A stretch of 64,000 bases of DNA from an uncultured Pseudomonadota bacterium (lineage in GTDB: Bacteria; Pseudomonadota; Gammaproteobacteria; Steroidobacterales; Steroidobacteraceae): positions 117,569 through 181,568 of the forward strand of contig CAIVRI010000080.1 of NCBI GenBank assembly GCA_903908265.1, in the 5' to 3' direction. Shown here piece by piece: positions 8,943 to 18,818 of this stretch (within the stretch, counting starts at the first letter, position 1; each line of letters opens with the position of its first letter). The notes beneath the pieces were generated by a model. It was not told the DNA's origin and made no database searches. It worked only from the letters and a program-made list of their open reading frames with translations. A program made the translations under genes and the position numbers.

Positions 8943-11558
8943 TCAGAACTTCTGGCCGAACTTCAGACCGATCGTGCGAGGCTGCACCGGAATCGAGTAC
9001 ACCTGATTACAAATGGTCTCCGTGCACTGCGCAAACCGGGTCAAGTCGGCTTTCGAGTCCAGCGCATTGTTGATGAACAAATCCCAGCTGATGCCATCCT
9101 TGGACATGCCCACTGAGAGATCCATCACGCCGTAAGCCGCAATTGCGCCCAAGTGTTGCTGATCCACTACGCGCAACTTCTGGGTCATCTCCGTCTGGTA
9201 GACGTAAGCCGCCTGCCAATAAGCCTCCCAGTTGTTGAGCGAGAACTCATAGCGACCCACCAGGTTGCCCTTGAACTTCGGTGAGGAAGGCATCCGCGTG
9301 CCGGCCGGCGCCAGAGGACCCGTGATGGAACTGCCGTCCGCATAGTTATTCACCTGATCCGGGCAATTCGTGACGCCTGCCTGACCACAGTAATTCACGG
9401 TCAGTTCGTCCTTCGGCAAGAAGGTCGTGTTGGCCGTCAAGGTGAAGTTCGAGGTCGCCGCCCATTGCAGCTCGGACTCGATACCGGTCGCCTTCGCCCC
9501 ACCGCCGTTGACGATGATCGTCAGGCTGTTGGGACCCAAGAATGCGAACTGGAAATCCCTCCAGTCTTCCTGGAACACGGCACCGTTCCACCGCAGACGA
9601 TGGCCAAACCACGTGGTCTTCCAGCCGATCTCCTTGTTGGTCAGGTAATCGGCCTGATAAGGCCCGATACCCGCCGCCGAGGTACGGTTCACACCGCCCG
9701 GTCGGAAGCCTTTGGAGTAGGTCGCATAGATCATCTTGTCGGCGTCGATCTTGTAGGTGAGATTGAAGCGCGGCGTGCTGCCGGACTGTTTCACCTCGCG
9801 ACTCAGGTTCGTGCAAGGCGCACCATGGAACGGATGGTAGGTCTCTAGTGCCGCATTGTAGAGAGGCTTCCACGGCGAGCTGGCAATTTCCGGATTGCCA
9901 TTCGCATCCAATACGTGACCGCCATCCGCATTGAGCGGACCACACTGCGACACACCCGTCTTCGACGAGAAGTTATTCGAGTAGCCGTAGAATCCTTCCA
10001 GACTATTGTCCGTCTTGAATAGGCGAATGCCGGCGCTGGCCGACAACTTCTTGGTGATGTCGTACGTCGCTTCACCGAAGATCGCCTTGTCGCGATCCAC
10101 GCGCTGCTGATTGGTCAGCCACACCGTATTGGCCCAGCCCGGAATCGAGATCGCGTCCGCAAGACCAGGGCCGCCAGTGCTCAACTCACCCGGCATGTAG
10201 TAACGCTCGTAAAAGGTGTGCGTCTGCCGTGCCACAAAGGCGCCGAACGTCGCCCGCAAGGGGTATTCCTTCGGCGTTGAGAAGCGCAGTTCGTTGCTCC
10301 ACTTATCGAAGGAGTGGTCACCGAGGACCTGCTGCGCCGGGTTAATCAAATGCCCCGCGTTGTCATAGAAATAGTTGCCCGATGCATAGTACTTGTCGTA
10401 GAAGAACGAGTAGTCGCTGTAGTCAGCGCCATGCACCTGGTGGCGCTTGAGGTACGCACCGGCGTACACCATATCGATGTTGCCGATCTTACCCTCGACG
10501 GTCAGCGAACTCTGCGTCCAAGACTCTTGGCCGGTTTCAGGCGCAAAGTGCGCAACCTTGAGAAAACCCACCGCCGGGTCATAACCGAAGAAGCCATTGG
10601 CGGTCATCGACTGACCCATGAACCCCGGGGTAATGACCCAGTTATCACCGATGGTGATGCGGGCCTGACCGCGAGCGCCGTAGGTATCAACTTCGTTGTA
10701 GTTGTCCTTGCGGAACGCGGCGTTGCTGGACGCGCCAGCGCCGATGGTGCCATTGCCGCCATTGGCCGCATCCCAGGAAGGATAGGTACGCACACCATTC
10801 ACGATGCCAGAACCGGCGACGCTGGTCCCTGCGACATTGGAAATAAAGCCCGCATCATGCTCGGCCCAACCCACGAGGCGCACCGCCGCCACCGGGCTGA
10901 GCGGCAAGTTCACGAACCCTTCCGCGACATAGCCGTTGCCGCCGTGTGCAACATTATTTAACTGCAGATCGTACCCGGAGGAAAACGCCTTCGGGTTCGG
11001 CTTGTTGGTGATGATGCGGATGGTACCGGCTTCGGAACTCGCGCCGTACAGGGTGCCCTGCGGCCCGGCGAGCACTTCCACCCGGTCGATGTCGTAGACG
11101 TGAATATCGAGCGTGCCGTCGATCATGGTTACCGACTGTTCGTCGAGGTAGGTACCCACGCTCGGCTGGGAGCCCGAATGGTTACCGTCGCCGCCCGAGT
11201 TAACGCCACGCATGTACACGTGGGTCGTCCCTGGCTGGCCGCTGTTACCTTGTCCATTCGAACGCGACATCTGCACGTTGGGCAAATACTTCACGTACGA
11301 GTCGAGGTTAACGATATGCAGTTCCGCCAACTTCTCGTTGCCGAGTGCCTGAATACTGATGGGAACGTCCTGTACGTTCTCGGCGCGCTTCTGTGCCGTC
11401 ACGACCACTTCTTCGAGCCCCCCCATCTGGCGCTCTTCGGCGGCGTAACTGACCGGGATGCCGGCCAAGATGCCCGAAATAGCCGCTGCAAGCGGCGCGT
11501 AACGCGCCAGCGACGAGCGGTCGCTAGGCACAACATTAGATCCATGCATACGTTTCAT
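8943..11558 (-). CDS. TonB-dependent outer-membrane receptor
   Basis: Signal-peptide-like N-terminus MKRMHGSNVVP...ISGILAGIPVSYAAEE, then LEEVVVTAQKRAENVQDVPISIQ, plug motif VEVLAGPQGTLYGASSEAGTIRIITNKP, C-terminal IGLKFGQKF. ATG 11558 has GAAGGGG upstream; ORF start 11600 is less likely. Confidence 0.9.
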   Translation of the reverse strand: MKRMHGSNVVPSDRSSLARYAPLAAAISGILAGIPVSYAAEERQMGGLEEVVVTAQKRAENVQDVPISIQALGNEKLAELHIVNLDSYVKYLPNVQMSRSNGQGNSGQPGTTHVYMRGVNSGGDGNHSGSQPSVGTYLDEQSVTMIDGTLDIHVYDIDRVEVLAGPQGTLYGASSEAGTIRIITNKPNPKAFSSGYDLQLNNVAHGGNGYVAEGFVNLPLSPVAAVRLVGWAEHDAGFISNVAGTSVAGSGIVNGVRTYPSWDAANGGNGTIGAGASSNAAFRKDNYNEVDTYGARGQARITIGDNWVITPGFMGQSMTANGFFGYDPAVGFLKVAHFAPETGQESWTQSSLTVEGKIGNIDMVYAGAYLKRHQVHGADYSDYSFFYDKYYASGNYFYDNAGHLINPAQQVLGDHSFDKWSNELRFSTPKEYPLRATFGAFVARQTHTFYERYYMPGELSTGGPGLADAISIPGWANTVWLTNQQRVDRDKAIFGEATYDITKKLSASAGIRLFKTDNSLEGFYGYSNNFSSKTGVSQCGPLNADGGHVLDANGNPEIASSPWKPLYNAALETYHPFHGAPCTNLSREVKQSGSTPRFNLTYKIDADKMIYATYSKGFRPGGVNRTSAAGIGPYQADYLTNKEIGWKTTWFGHRLRWNGAVFQEDWRDFQFAFLGPNSLTIIVNGGGAKATGIESELQWAATSNFTLTANTTFLPKDELTVNYCGQAGVTNCPDQVNNYADGSSITGPLAPAGTRMPSSPKFKGNLVGRYEFSLNNWEAYWQAAYVYQTEMTQKLRVVDQQHLGAIAAYGVMDLSVGMSKDGISWDLFINNALDSKADLTRFAQCTETICNQVYSIPVQPRTIGLKFGQKF

Positions 11559-11609
11559 TAACCAATTCCCCTTCTCTAAAAGTCTTTCAAAATTAAACAA
11601 CTAGGACAA

Positions 11610-13634
11610 TCACAATGCCGAGAATTCCGGCACCGACGGATACACATCCAGCACAGGACCCAACGCCATGCGTAACGGGTCTAGCCATGGTTCGTAATGG
11701 CGGAAATGGTCCACACCATCCCGATAAATTGGTTGGCGCACCTGCTCAGAACTCGCGGTACGCACTGCGCGCTCATTCTCGTAAAACCGCAGACAGCCCT
11801 CCTCGAAAGGCAACCCGCAGTAATCGAGCAGCCGGCGTACTTCGCCTTCGGTGTCGTCGATCATCTGTTCGTAGAACACGCGATGGATCCGACCCGGCAG
11901 CACGGTATCGAAGTGCGCTAATAAGGCCACGTAGTCGTGGTAGTAACGACCCACGTCCTCCAGCGAATAGGAGAAATTCTGTCCGCGCGCAAAGTGCTGC
12001 TTAAATGCAGAAAAACAACAGCCTAACGGATGACGTCTGGCATCGATGATCTTGGCGTTCGGTAGGATCAAATGGATCAGGCCGATATGCAGAAAATTGT
12101 TCGGCATCTTGTCAACGAAGAACGGTGCGGCGCTCTTGCGCTGAATGCGCGTCTGCGCAAGGTAACGCTCACCGAGCCCGCGCAACTCATCGTGGCTCAA
12201 GGTCTCCAGACAAGCCGGGTAGCGGTGCCCATCGCCACGGCCTGGGCGCCCGGTCAACTCGCGCGCAAAGGCGGTGATATCGGGCAGCTCCATCGTGCCT
12301 TCGACCTGCGAATGACTCGAGAGAATCTGCTCGATCAGCGTTGAACCGGCCCGCGGCAATCCGACGACGAAGATGGGGTCCGCTGCAACACAACCCGAAC
12401 CGCGGCGCTTTGAGACCAATTCCGCGGTAAAAACCTTCTGCACCCGCTGGGCATGCGCCGTCGTCTCGTCAGCGTCATAAGCCACCATCTGACGGCGGAT
12501 CTCGGCGCCTTGCGCGTAATGACGGAACGAGGCCTCGTAGTCACCTGCATCCTCCAACGCCTTACCCAATGCATACTCGAAATGCAGTCGGTGGTCCGCT
12601 GCAAGACTCTCGCCTGCAATAGCCAGTTGCATGGCCGCAATGTCCGCCTCCGAGAATCGGAACGTCTTGAGATTGGCGAGGCTCCAGTAGGCCTCACCCA
12701 ACTCGGCAGACAGGGCGATCGCATGGCGGTATGCACTGATGGCCTCGGCAAGCCGACGCGCCGTCTTGAGGGCGTGGCCATAACTTATCCAGATCTTTGC
12801 TTGATCCGGATATTCTTTCAGCATCGCGGCGTAGGCTTCCAGCGACTGGGAGTAATCGCCCAAATTCGCAGAGATCGCAGCCTTCAAATTGCGATAACTT
12901 GGATTGCGCGCTTCGATGGCCAGCAAGAGGTCAACCTGACTGAGCGCCAACTCAGACTTCGCCTGACGAAACAGCACCATCGCGTAGTTGTGTCGCGCAG
13001 CATGAAAACTGGGTGCCAACTCGAGGCAGCGCTCGAGCAAAGTCTGTGCATCGGCATAACGCCGCAAACGGGCACCCACTTCGGCGAGCATGCGCAGGGC
13101 GGCCACGTCCGTTGGGAACTCAGCGAGATGCTCACGCAGGAGCGACTCAGCGGTCGGCAACTCGTTAGCAACCAAGGCGTTGGCAGCGGCCATCAAACGC
13201 GGGTCGGCGTTAGCCGCCTTGAGGAAGCGCGCGCGCGCCTGATCGGCCTCCGCGGCTTGACCCGCGACATCGAGATGGTCCGCTAATTGTCGCCACGCAT
13301 CGGGCCTTTCCGGCGCCAGTTGCACCGCCCGACGCAACGCGGTCACTGCTTCCGCCACACGGTCGACCTGACCGAGGGTCACACCGTACTCTATTTGTGT
13401 ACCCGCTGAGCGGGTTTGCTCTTTCGCCAAGGGCTCGAGCACTGCGAGCGCGCCCGTTAAATCACCGAGCAGGCGCTTCGAGACGCCCAGCAAGAGCAAC
13501 GCGTGCGGGTGGCCGGGGACGACCTTCAGAATTTCCGACGCCTGCTCGGCCGCCATTTCCGGTTGCGCGCTCAACAGCCGCGTAGTGTGCTGCAGCGCAA
13601 CTTCCAAAGTGCCTATGGACTCCGATTGAGTCAA
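11610..13634 (-). CDS. Tetratricopeptide-repeat protein with C-terminal sulfotransferase domain
   Basis: N-terminal TPR-like repeats; C-terminal FVVGLPRAGSTLIEQILSSHSQVEGTMELPDI (PAPS-binding P-loop type) and RRHPLGCCFSAFKQHFARGQNFSY. Confidence 0.85.
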   Translation of the reverse strand: MTQSESIGTLEVALQHTTRLLSAQPEMAAEQASEILKVVPGHPHALLLLGVSKRLLGDLTGALAVLEPLAKEQTRSAGTQIEYGVTLGQVDRVAEAVTALRRAVQLAPERPDAWRQLADHLDVAGQAAEADQARARFLKAANADPRLMAAANALVANELPTAESLLREHLAEFPTDVAALRMLAEVGARLRRYADAQTLLERCLELAPSFHAARHNYAMVLFRQAKSELALSQVDLLLAIEARNPSYRNLKAAISANLGDYSQSLEAYAAMLKEYPDQAKIWISYGHALKTARRLAEAISAYRHAIALSAELGEAYWSLANLKTFRFSEADIAAMQLAIAGESLAADHRLHFEYALGKALEDAGDYEASFRHYAQGAEIRRQMVAYDADETTAHAQRVQKVFTAELVSKRRGSGCVAADPIFVVGLPRAGSTLIEQILSSHSQVEGTMELPDITAFARELTGRPGRGDGHRYPACLETLSHDELRGLGERYLAQTRIQRKSAAPFFVDKMPNNFLHIGLIHLILPNAKIIDARRHPLGCCFSAFKQHFARGQNFSYSLEDVGRYYHDYVALLAHFDTVLPGRIHRVFYEQMIDDTEGEVRRLLDYCGLPFEEGCLRFYENERAVRTASSEQVRQPIYRDGVDHFRHYEPWLDPLRMALGPVLDVYPSVPEFSAL

Positions 13635-13697
13635 CGAATACCCCTAGTCGCTTGCGGTACGCAACAGCCTTCGGACAGGACGCTCGCGTAATCGACA

Positions 13698-13726
13698 ATA
13701 AGACGCTGCACGCAACATTTTGTCAA
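13698..13726 (-). promoter_or_regulatory. Predicted sigma70 promoter for the TPR-sulfotransferase/TonB-receptor operon
   Basis: Minus strand TTGACA (13726-13721), 17-nt spacer, TCTTAT (13703-13698), upstream of the start codon at 13634. Confidence 0.5.
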
Positions 13727-13773
13727 TTATGCAACGCGACCAGCAGTCTGGGTATCACCTAAATAAACCCGTC

Positions 13774-13791
13774 TGTTGCCATATTGCAACA
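13774..13791. promoter_or_regulatory. Perfect inverted repeat TGTTGC-N6-GCAACA, candidate operator
   Basis: tgttgccatattgcaaca read directly; lies upstream of the predicted -35 of the TPR-sulfotransferase promoter. Confidence 0.35.
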
Positions 13792-14227
13792 AGTCGTTTT
13801 GTACTGGAGGACGCGCCCTGGCGGCGGTCGCGCGACCGATCGGCACAAGCCACAGCGCAGGGACTTTTCAAAGAGCCGGCAAGCGCTGCGAAGACCACCC
13901 CCACCGCACAGGCGCGTCGAAAGGCCTATCTCCTAGGGTAAATTTCCTTTAAATGCTGCAAAAAGACTTAATAATCTCTATAAAAACGCAATAATCTAAA
14001 AAATCATTCATCATTTTTCGCTGCTAACAGACTGAAAAATACGCCTGTGACCGACAGGTCCGGACAGAAACGCAGCCCTAAACCCCCCCCATGCAAGCGC
14101 ACAGCAATCCCATCCGTCATCCAACGTCGGCTGTCATCCAAAGCGCCCACGCCAGTACACACGACCGACCACCCACAGATCTACGGTCCGGTTGGGCTAG
14201 AATTCGAGCGTCATTAGGAATCCACGT

Positions 14228-15454
14228 ATGCCCTTGCTCCCCCGTCGTCGATCTGCTGCCACTACCGTCGGTCATGTCCGCATCGGCGCCGACGCGCCGA
14301 TCGTCGTCCAATCGATGACCAATACCGATACAGCAGACATCGATGGCACTGTCGCCCAAGTCCTGGCCCTAGCGCGGGCCGGATCCGAACTCGTGCGTAT
14401 TACCGTCAACGAAAAAGAAGCGGCAGCGGCGGTGCCCCACATCCGTGAAGCACTCGATCGGGCCGACTGTCACGTCCCCCTCATCGGTGACTTTCACTTC
14501 AACGGCCACCGACTGCTCAAGGACGAACCGGCCTGCGCCGCGGCGCTAGCGAAGTTGCGGATCAACCCCGGCAACGTGGGCCGTGGTGCAAAACGCGATA
14601 CCCAGTTCGCGGAGATGATTGAAATCGCCTGCCGCTATGAGAAGCCCGTCCGCATCGGCGTGAACTGGGGCAGTCTCGATCAGGACCTCGTGACCCGCAT
14701 GATGGATGAGAATGCCCAGCTGGCGCAGCCGCTAGAGGTCATGGATATCGTACGAGAAGCGACCGTCGTGTCCGCACTGGCCAGTGCGGCGCGCGCGCAA
14801 GCGTTAGGCCTCGCCCATGACCGCATCATTCTCTCGGCCAAAGTCAGCGGCGTGCAGGACTTGATCGTGATCTATCGCTCGTTAGCATCCCGCTGTGACT
14901 ACCCCTTGCATCTGGGTCTCACCGAAGCTGGCATGGGGTCCAAAGGGATCGTCGCCTCAGCAGCAGCCATGGCCGTACTGCTCCAAGAAGGGATCGGCGA
15001 CACGATCCGTATTTCGCTGACCCCGGAACCGGGCGGCGATCGCACCCGCGAGGTACTCGTCGCACAGGAACTCCTGCAAACCATGGGACTGCGCGCGTTC
15101 ACCCCAATGGTCACGAGTTGTCCCGGCTGCGGTCGCACCACAAGCACTTACTTTCAGGAACTGGCGGAGCGCATTCAACGACACCTGCGTGAACGGATGC
15201 CAACCTGGCGGGCAACCCACGAAGGCGTCGAAACCATGACCGTCGCCGTCATGGGTTGCGTCGTCAACGGGCCCGGCGAGAGCAAGCACGCGAGTATCGG
15301 CATCAGCCTACCCGGCACCGGCGAGCGGCCCGTCGCGCCCGTCTATGAGGATGGTGAAAAAACCGTCACGCTCAAAGGCGACCGCATTGCCGAGGACTTT
15401 CAAGAGTTGGTCGAAGCCTACGTCGTGCGCCGTTTCCGAGCGAGGGCCCTATGA
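14228..15454 (+). CDS. ispG: 4-hydroxy-3-methylbut-2-en-1-yl diphosphate synthase
   Basis: [77 protein letters not shown]. Confidence 0.95.
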   Translation: MPLLPRRRSAATTVGHVRIGADAPIVVQSMTNTDTADIDGTVAQVLALARAGSELVRITVNEKEAAAAVPHIREALDRADCHVPLIGDFHFNGHRLLKDEPACAAALAKLRINPGNVGRGAKRDTQFAEMIEIACRYEKPVRIGVNWGSLDQDLVTRMMDENAQLAQPLEVMDIVREATVVSALASAARAQALGLAHDRIILSAKVSGVQDLIVIYRSLASRCDYPLHLGLTEAGMGSKGIVASAAAMAVLLQEGIGDTIRISLTPEPGGDRTREVLVAQELLQTMGLRAFTPMVTSCPGCGRTTSTYFQELAERIQRHLRERMPTWRATHEGVETMTVAVMGCVVNGPGESKHASIGISLPGTGERPVAPVYEDGEKTVTLKGDRIAEDFQELVEAYVVRRFRARAL

Positions 15455-15783
15455 GCACCGCATTAGCCGATCGGCACTGCCTACCTTGCGAGGGGGGCAT
15501 CGAGGCTATGACCGCCGAGGCTGCCCGTGCGAGCCTTACGGCGCTAGACCCGGCCTGGCGTCTCGACGAGAGCGGCCGCCAACTGCGGCGGGACTATCAA
15601 TTCCCGAACTTCCTGCGCACCATGAGTTTCGTGAACGCCGTCGCCCACATCGCCAATCTGGAAGACCACCATCCAGACCTTGCGGTCGGCTACAACTACT
15701 GTCGCGTCGTCTACACGACCCATGCCATTGATGGTCTGTCTGAGAATGACTTCATCTGTGCGGCCAAGATGGATCGCCTCTAA
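15451..15783 (+). CDS. phhB: 4a-hydroxytetrahydrobiopterin dehydratase (pterin-4a-carbinolamine dehydratase)
   Basis: [55 protein letters not shown]; start overlaps ispG stop (ATGA). Confidence 0.9.
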   Translation: MSTALADRHCLPCEGGIEAMTAEAARASLTALDPAWRLDESGRQLRRDYQFPNFLRTMSFVNAVAHIANLEDHHPDLAVGYNYCRVVYTTHAIDGLSENDFICAAKMDRL

Positions 15784-15786
15784 GAC

Positions 15787-16374
15787 CTAACGCAGACGAC
15801 GGCCGGCAAGGCGGGCGCGAAACGCCGAATACCCTGCAATCAAGAACCCCACAAAGAGCAGCATCGAAGCCAGTTCCAAGGCCTGCGCGCGTGGATCCAA
15901 CCAGTGCGCGACATTGCGTTGCAAGTCCGCCGCCCGTTGCGTATTCGCAGCCGCGTAACGCAAGGCATAACGGGCCGTAAGCAGTTCGGGCTTGCCCGCC
16001 ACATACAACCAATACGCGGCCGCCCCAACCACGACTGCCCCGAATGCAGGAACACCCATCGCAACGAGCAACCGGCTAGTCGGCGAGGCGCCCGCCATGC
16101 TCCGCTGGGCATACAACGACACCAGTCCGATCGCGATCAGCGGCAAGTCGTCCGCCAAGGAAGCGGCAGCGGCCCCGAACCACCACTGTGGCAATACCAA
16201 CCCGAGTACCGCAACCAGTGCGCCGGCCACCGCCCAGACCAAGGGCCCTGGCAAACGCGCATCGATACGCGTCCCAGAAACATTAGTGGCAACTGGTGCC
16301 TTCACCAACACAAAAACCAGTGCTGCGGCTACTGCCCAGACAATCGGCCCCGGCAACCCGGCAGCAAGACTCAT
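15787..16374 (-). CDS. Uncharacterised membrane protein with internal duplication
   Basis: 195-aa hydrophobic ORF overlapping the upstream Ubi-hydroxylase stop by 4 nt; LPGPIVWAVAAALV and LPGPLVWAVAGALV are a repeated unit. Confidence 0.6.
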   Translation of the reverse strand: MSLAAGLPGPIVWAVAAALVFVLVKAPVATNVSGTRIDARLPGPLVWAVAGALVAVLGLVLPQWWFGAAAASLADDLPLIAIGLVSLYAQRSMAGASPTSRLLVAMGVPAFGAVVVGAAAYWLYVAGKPELLTARYALRYAAANTQRAADLQRNVAHWLDPRAQALELASMLLFVGFLIAGYSAFRARLAGRRLR

Positions 16375-17567
16375 CCCAGTAGGGCCCGTGCGACCAAGTG
16401 TTGCTTGAGTGGCCCCAACCGTTGAGCGAGGCCGAGCAGTACGCGGCGCCCGCGGCGCACCAGGTCACGATCATCCGTGTAGACCCGATAGATCGTATCG
16501 AAGGCTGCACCAAACAGTGCGTTGTCCGCCCGTCGCGCGCGCGCATAGCGACCCAGCGGTCCGGGATCGCCGATATCAGCGCCCGCAGCACGCGCGGCCA
16601 CAATCTCTGCACTCAGCGCGAGCACATCGAGGAAGCCCTGATTGACGCCCTGCCCTGCCAACGGGTGTACAGCATGGGCCGCATCGCCCACGAGCACCAA
16701 GCGCGTCGTGGCGTAATGGGCTGCGTTGAATCGCCGCAATGGAAAGCCACAGCGCTCAGCAGCCACCGCAAGACGACCGAGTACCTGATCACTAGCCGCC
16801 GTCACGGCGGCGCCGAACGCCGCGTCATCTAGCAGCAGCAGCGCGTCAGCCTCTGCTGGCGGCAACGACCAGACCAAAGAGACCCGACCATCGGCCAGTG
16901 GCAGCAATGCCAAGGGTCCACCGGCCAAGAATCGCTGACGCGCCACACCTCCGTGGGATTTTTCCGCACGCAGGTGCGTCACCAGAGCGGTCTGCGGATA
17001 AGGCAGCGGCTCGCCGCCGAGCCCTGCCAAATGTCGCATCGGCGAATGTGCACCATCGGCCGCAACCACCAAAGAAGTGGTCACCTGCCGCTCACCCAGG
17101 TCCACGGTGGCCATCTCCCGATCGAGATGGAGACCCATGACCGGCGTACGCAACAGCGTGACCCCGAGCGCAATCGCCCGCTCGATCAGAGCCGCGGCAA
17201 CAGCTCGGTTCTCAATGAGATGACCCAGATCCGGTTCGCCCAGTTCGGCGGCATCAAAAATTAAAGTATTCGGCCCCCCGGCAACCTCTTGCGCATCCCA
17301 CACCATCATCCGTTCGTACGGAGCGGGTGACCGCGCCTGCAGCAGTGGCCAGGCCGCCACTTCCGTCAGCAACTGCTGACCGGCGCGAGAGACCGCAGAC
17401 ACCCGCACATCCAGCGGTTCCTGCGGCAGTGGCATGAGGGCAGGTCGTGGCTCGATCAAGGCAATGCGCAGACCACTCGCGTGACAGCGACTGGCTAACA
17501 AGGCCGCAAGCGCAGCGCCGACCATCCCGCCGCCACCAATTACTACGTCAAAATCGGGACGACTCAC
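16371..17567 (-). CDS. FAD-dependent ubiquinone biosynthesis hydroxylase (UbiH/UbiF/UbiI family)
   Basis: VIGGGGMVGAALAALLA, LVVAADGAHSPMR, LVLVGDAAHAVHPLAGQGVNQGFLDV. Confidence 0.85.
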   Translation of the reverse strand: MSRPDFDVVIGGGGMVGAALAALLASRCHASGLRIALIEPRPALMPLPQEPLDVRVSAVSRAGQQLLTEVAAWPLLQARSPAPYERMMVWDAQEVAGGPNTLIFDAAELGEPDLGHLIENRAVAAALIERAIALGVTLLRTPVMGLHLDREMATVDLGERQVTTSLVVAADGAHSPMRHLAGLGGEPLPYPQTALVTHLRAEKSHGGVARQRFLAGGPLALLPLADGRVSLVWSLPPAEADALLLLDDAAFGAAVTAASDQVLGRLAVAAERCGFPLRRFNAAHYATTRLVLVGDAAHAVHPLAGQGVNQGFLDVLALSAEIVAARAAGADIGDPGPLGRYARARRADNALFGAAFDTIYRVYTDDRDLVRRGRRVLLGLAQRLGPLKQHLVARALLG

Positions 17568-18808
17568 GGGAGGAGCCCTCGATCTGGCAACAGCGGCAAG
17601 CCGCGCGCAAGACGCGGCAGCCGACCGGCGAACCCCTGCGAGAGCCGCGACATCGCCGACTTGGCCGTAGGGCTCAAATCAAACAGTAGCAAACCCAAAC
17701 CCCGCGCAAAACGCACCGGAGCGAACCGGCTAGAGAACAAACGGACGAGGCCATCGGTGAAGCCGATGATGGCGTCACGGTCCCGGCGGCGCCATTGGGC
17801 GTACCGCGCCAAGACTGCTGCAGATCCCGGGTCTTGACCGAGCGTATCCGCCAGCACCTCCGCTAACGTGGCCGCATCGCGCAATCCCAAATTGAACCCT
17901 TGCCCGGCGATAGGGTGCATCCCCTGCGCGGCAGCGCCGATGATGGCGGTCCGCGGCGCTTCGGTGGCATCGGCTTTGATCAATGCGAGCGGATAGGCGT
18001 ACCGCTGGGAAATAGCGCGCAAGCGACCGAGCCGCCAGCCAAAGGCCTCCTGCAACTCGGCCAGAAAGGGCGCGTCATCGAGCGCAAGAATGCGGGTGGC
18101 CTCGCTCGGCTCTAGCGTCCAGATCAATCCCACGCGGCCATCTGGAATCGGCAACGCGGCAATCGGACCGGACGATGCAAAGCGTTCATACGCCACCTGT
18201 TGGTGGGCGCGGCCAGGAGTCGCCTGCGCGATCAGGGCCACTTGACCGTACTCTGTACTGGTAGCACCGACGCCGGCCCCTTCGCGCACGCGTGATGCGA
18301 TGCCATCGGCCGCAACCGCCAGTCGGGCACGGATCACGCGCCCATCCATCAGTGCAAGACGTGACCCCGAGGCATCCACCGTCGCCGTGACCACTACAGC
18401 CGGTGCCAACAGGGTCAAGCCGGTGACATGGCGTAATCTTCGCCAGAGCGCTCTCCCCATCACCCGATTTTCCGCGACAAACCCTAGCGCAGGGATCCCT
18501 TGCTCTGCGGCATCAATGACTGCAGAGCCGAAACGACCGCGCTCTGAAATATGGATCTTGGCAATCGCGGTGGCCTCACGCGCGATCTCTTCCCAGACGC
18601 CCAAGCCCTCGAACACCCGGCGCGAACCGTTGGATAAGGCCGTCGTGCGGGTATCAAAGCTCGGCTGGGCGTCATCCTCCGGCAGAACTGCCTCGACCAA
18701 GGTGATGGACAAGCCCAAACCACTCAACGCCAGCGCCAGGCTCGCACCGACCAGTCCACCGCCCACGATGGCGACGTCGCAGTCGTAATCGGCCGTGACT
18801 CCGCTCAT
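17564..18808 (-). CDS. ubiH: 2-octaprenyl-6-methoxyphenol hydroxylase
   Basis: DVAIVGGGLVGASLALALSGLGLSITLVEA, RLAVAADGIASRVREGAGV, AAQGMHPIAGQGFNLGLRDAATLAEVL; next to pepP. Confidence 0.88.
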   Translation of the reverse strand: MSGVTADYDCDVAIVGGGLVGASLALALSGLGLSITLVEAVLPEDDAQPSFDTRTTALSNGSRRVFEGLGVWEEIAREATAIAKIHISERGRFGSAVIDAAEQGIPALGFVAENRVMGRALWRRLRHVTGLTLLAPAVVVTATVDASGSRLALMDGRVIRARLAVAADGIASRVREGAGVGATSTEYGQVALIAQATPGRAHQQVAYERFASSGPIAALPIPDGRVGLIWTLEPSEATRILALDDAPFLAELQEAFGWRLGRLRAISQRYAYPLALIKADATEAPRTAIIGAAAQGMHPIAGQGFNLGLRDAATLAEVLADTLGQDPGSAAVLARYAQWRRRDRDAIIGFTDGLVRLFSSRFAPVRFARGLGLLLFDLSPTAKSAMSRLSQGFAGRLPRLARGLPLLPDRGLLP

Positions 18809-18818
18809 CAGCGCGCCC

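Noticed and set aside
12453-13286. 277-aa ORF on + strand
   Set aside because: Antisense shadow of the TPR-sulfotransferase; no motif.
14083-14318. Poly-C(8) tract followed by ATG (75-aa ORF), considered as a phase-variable gene
   Set aside because: Translation lacks motifs and runs out of frame into ispG.
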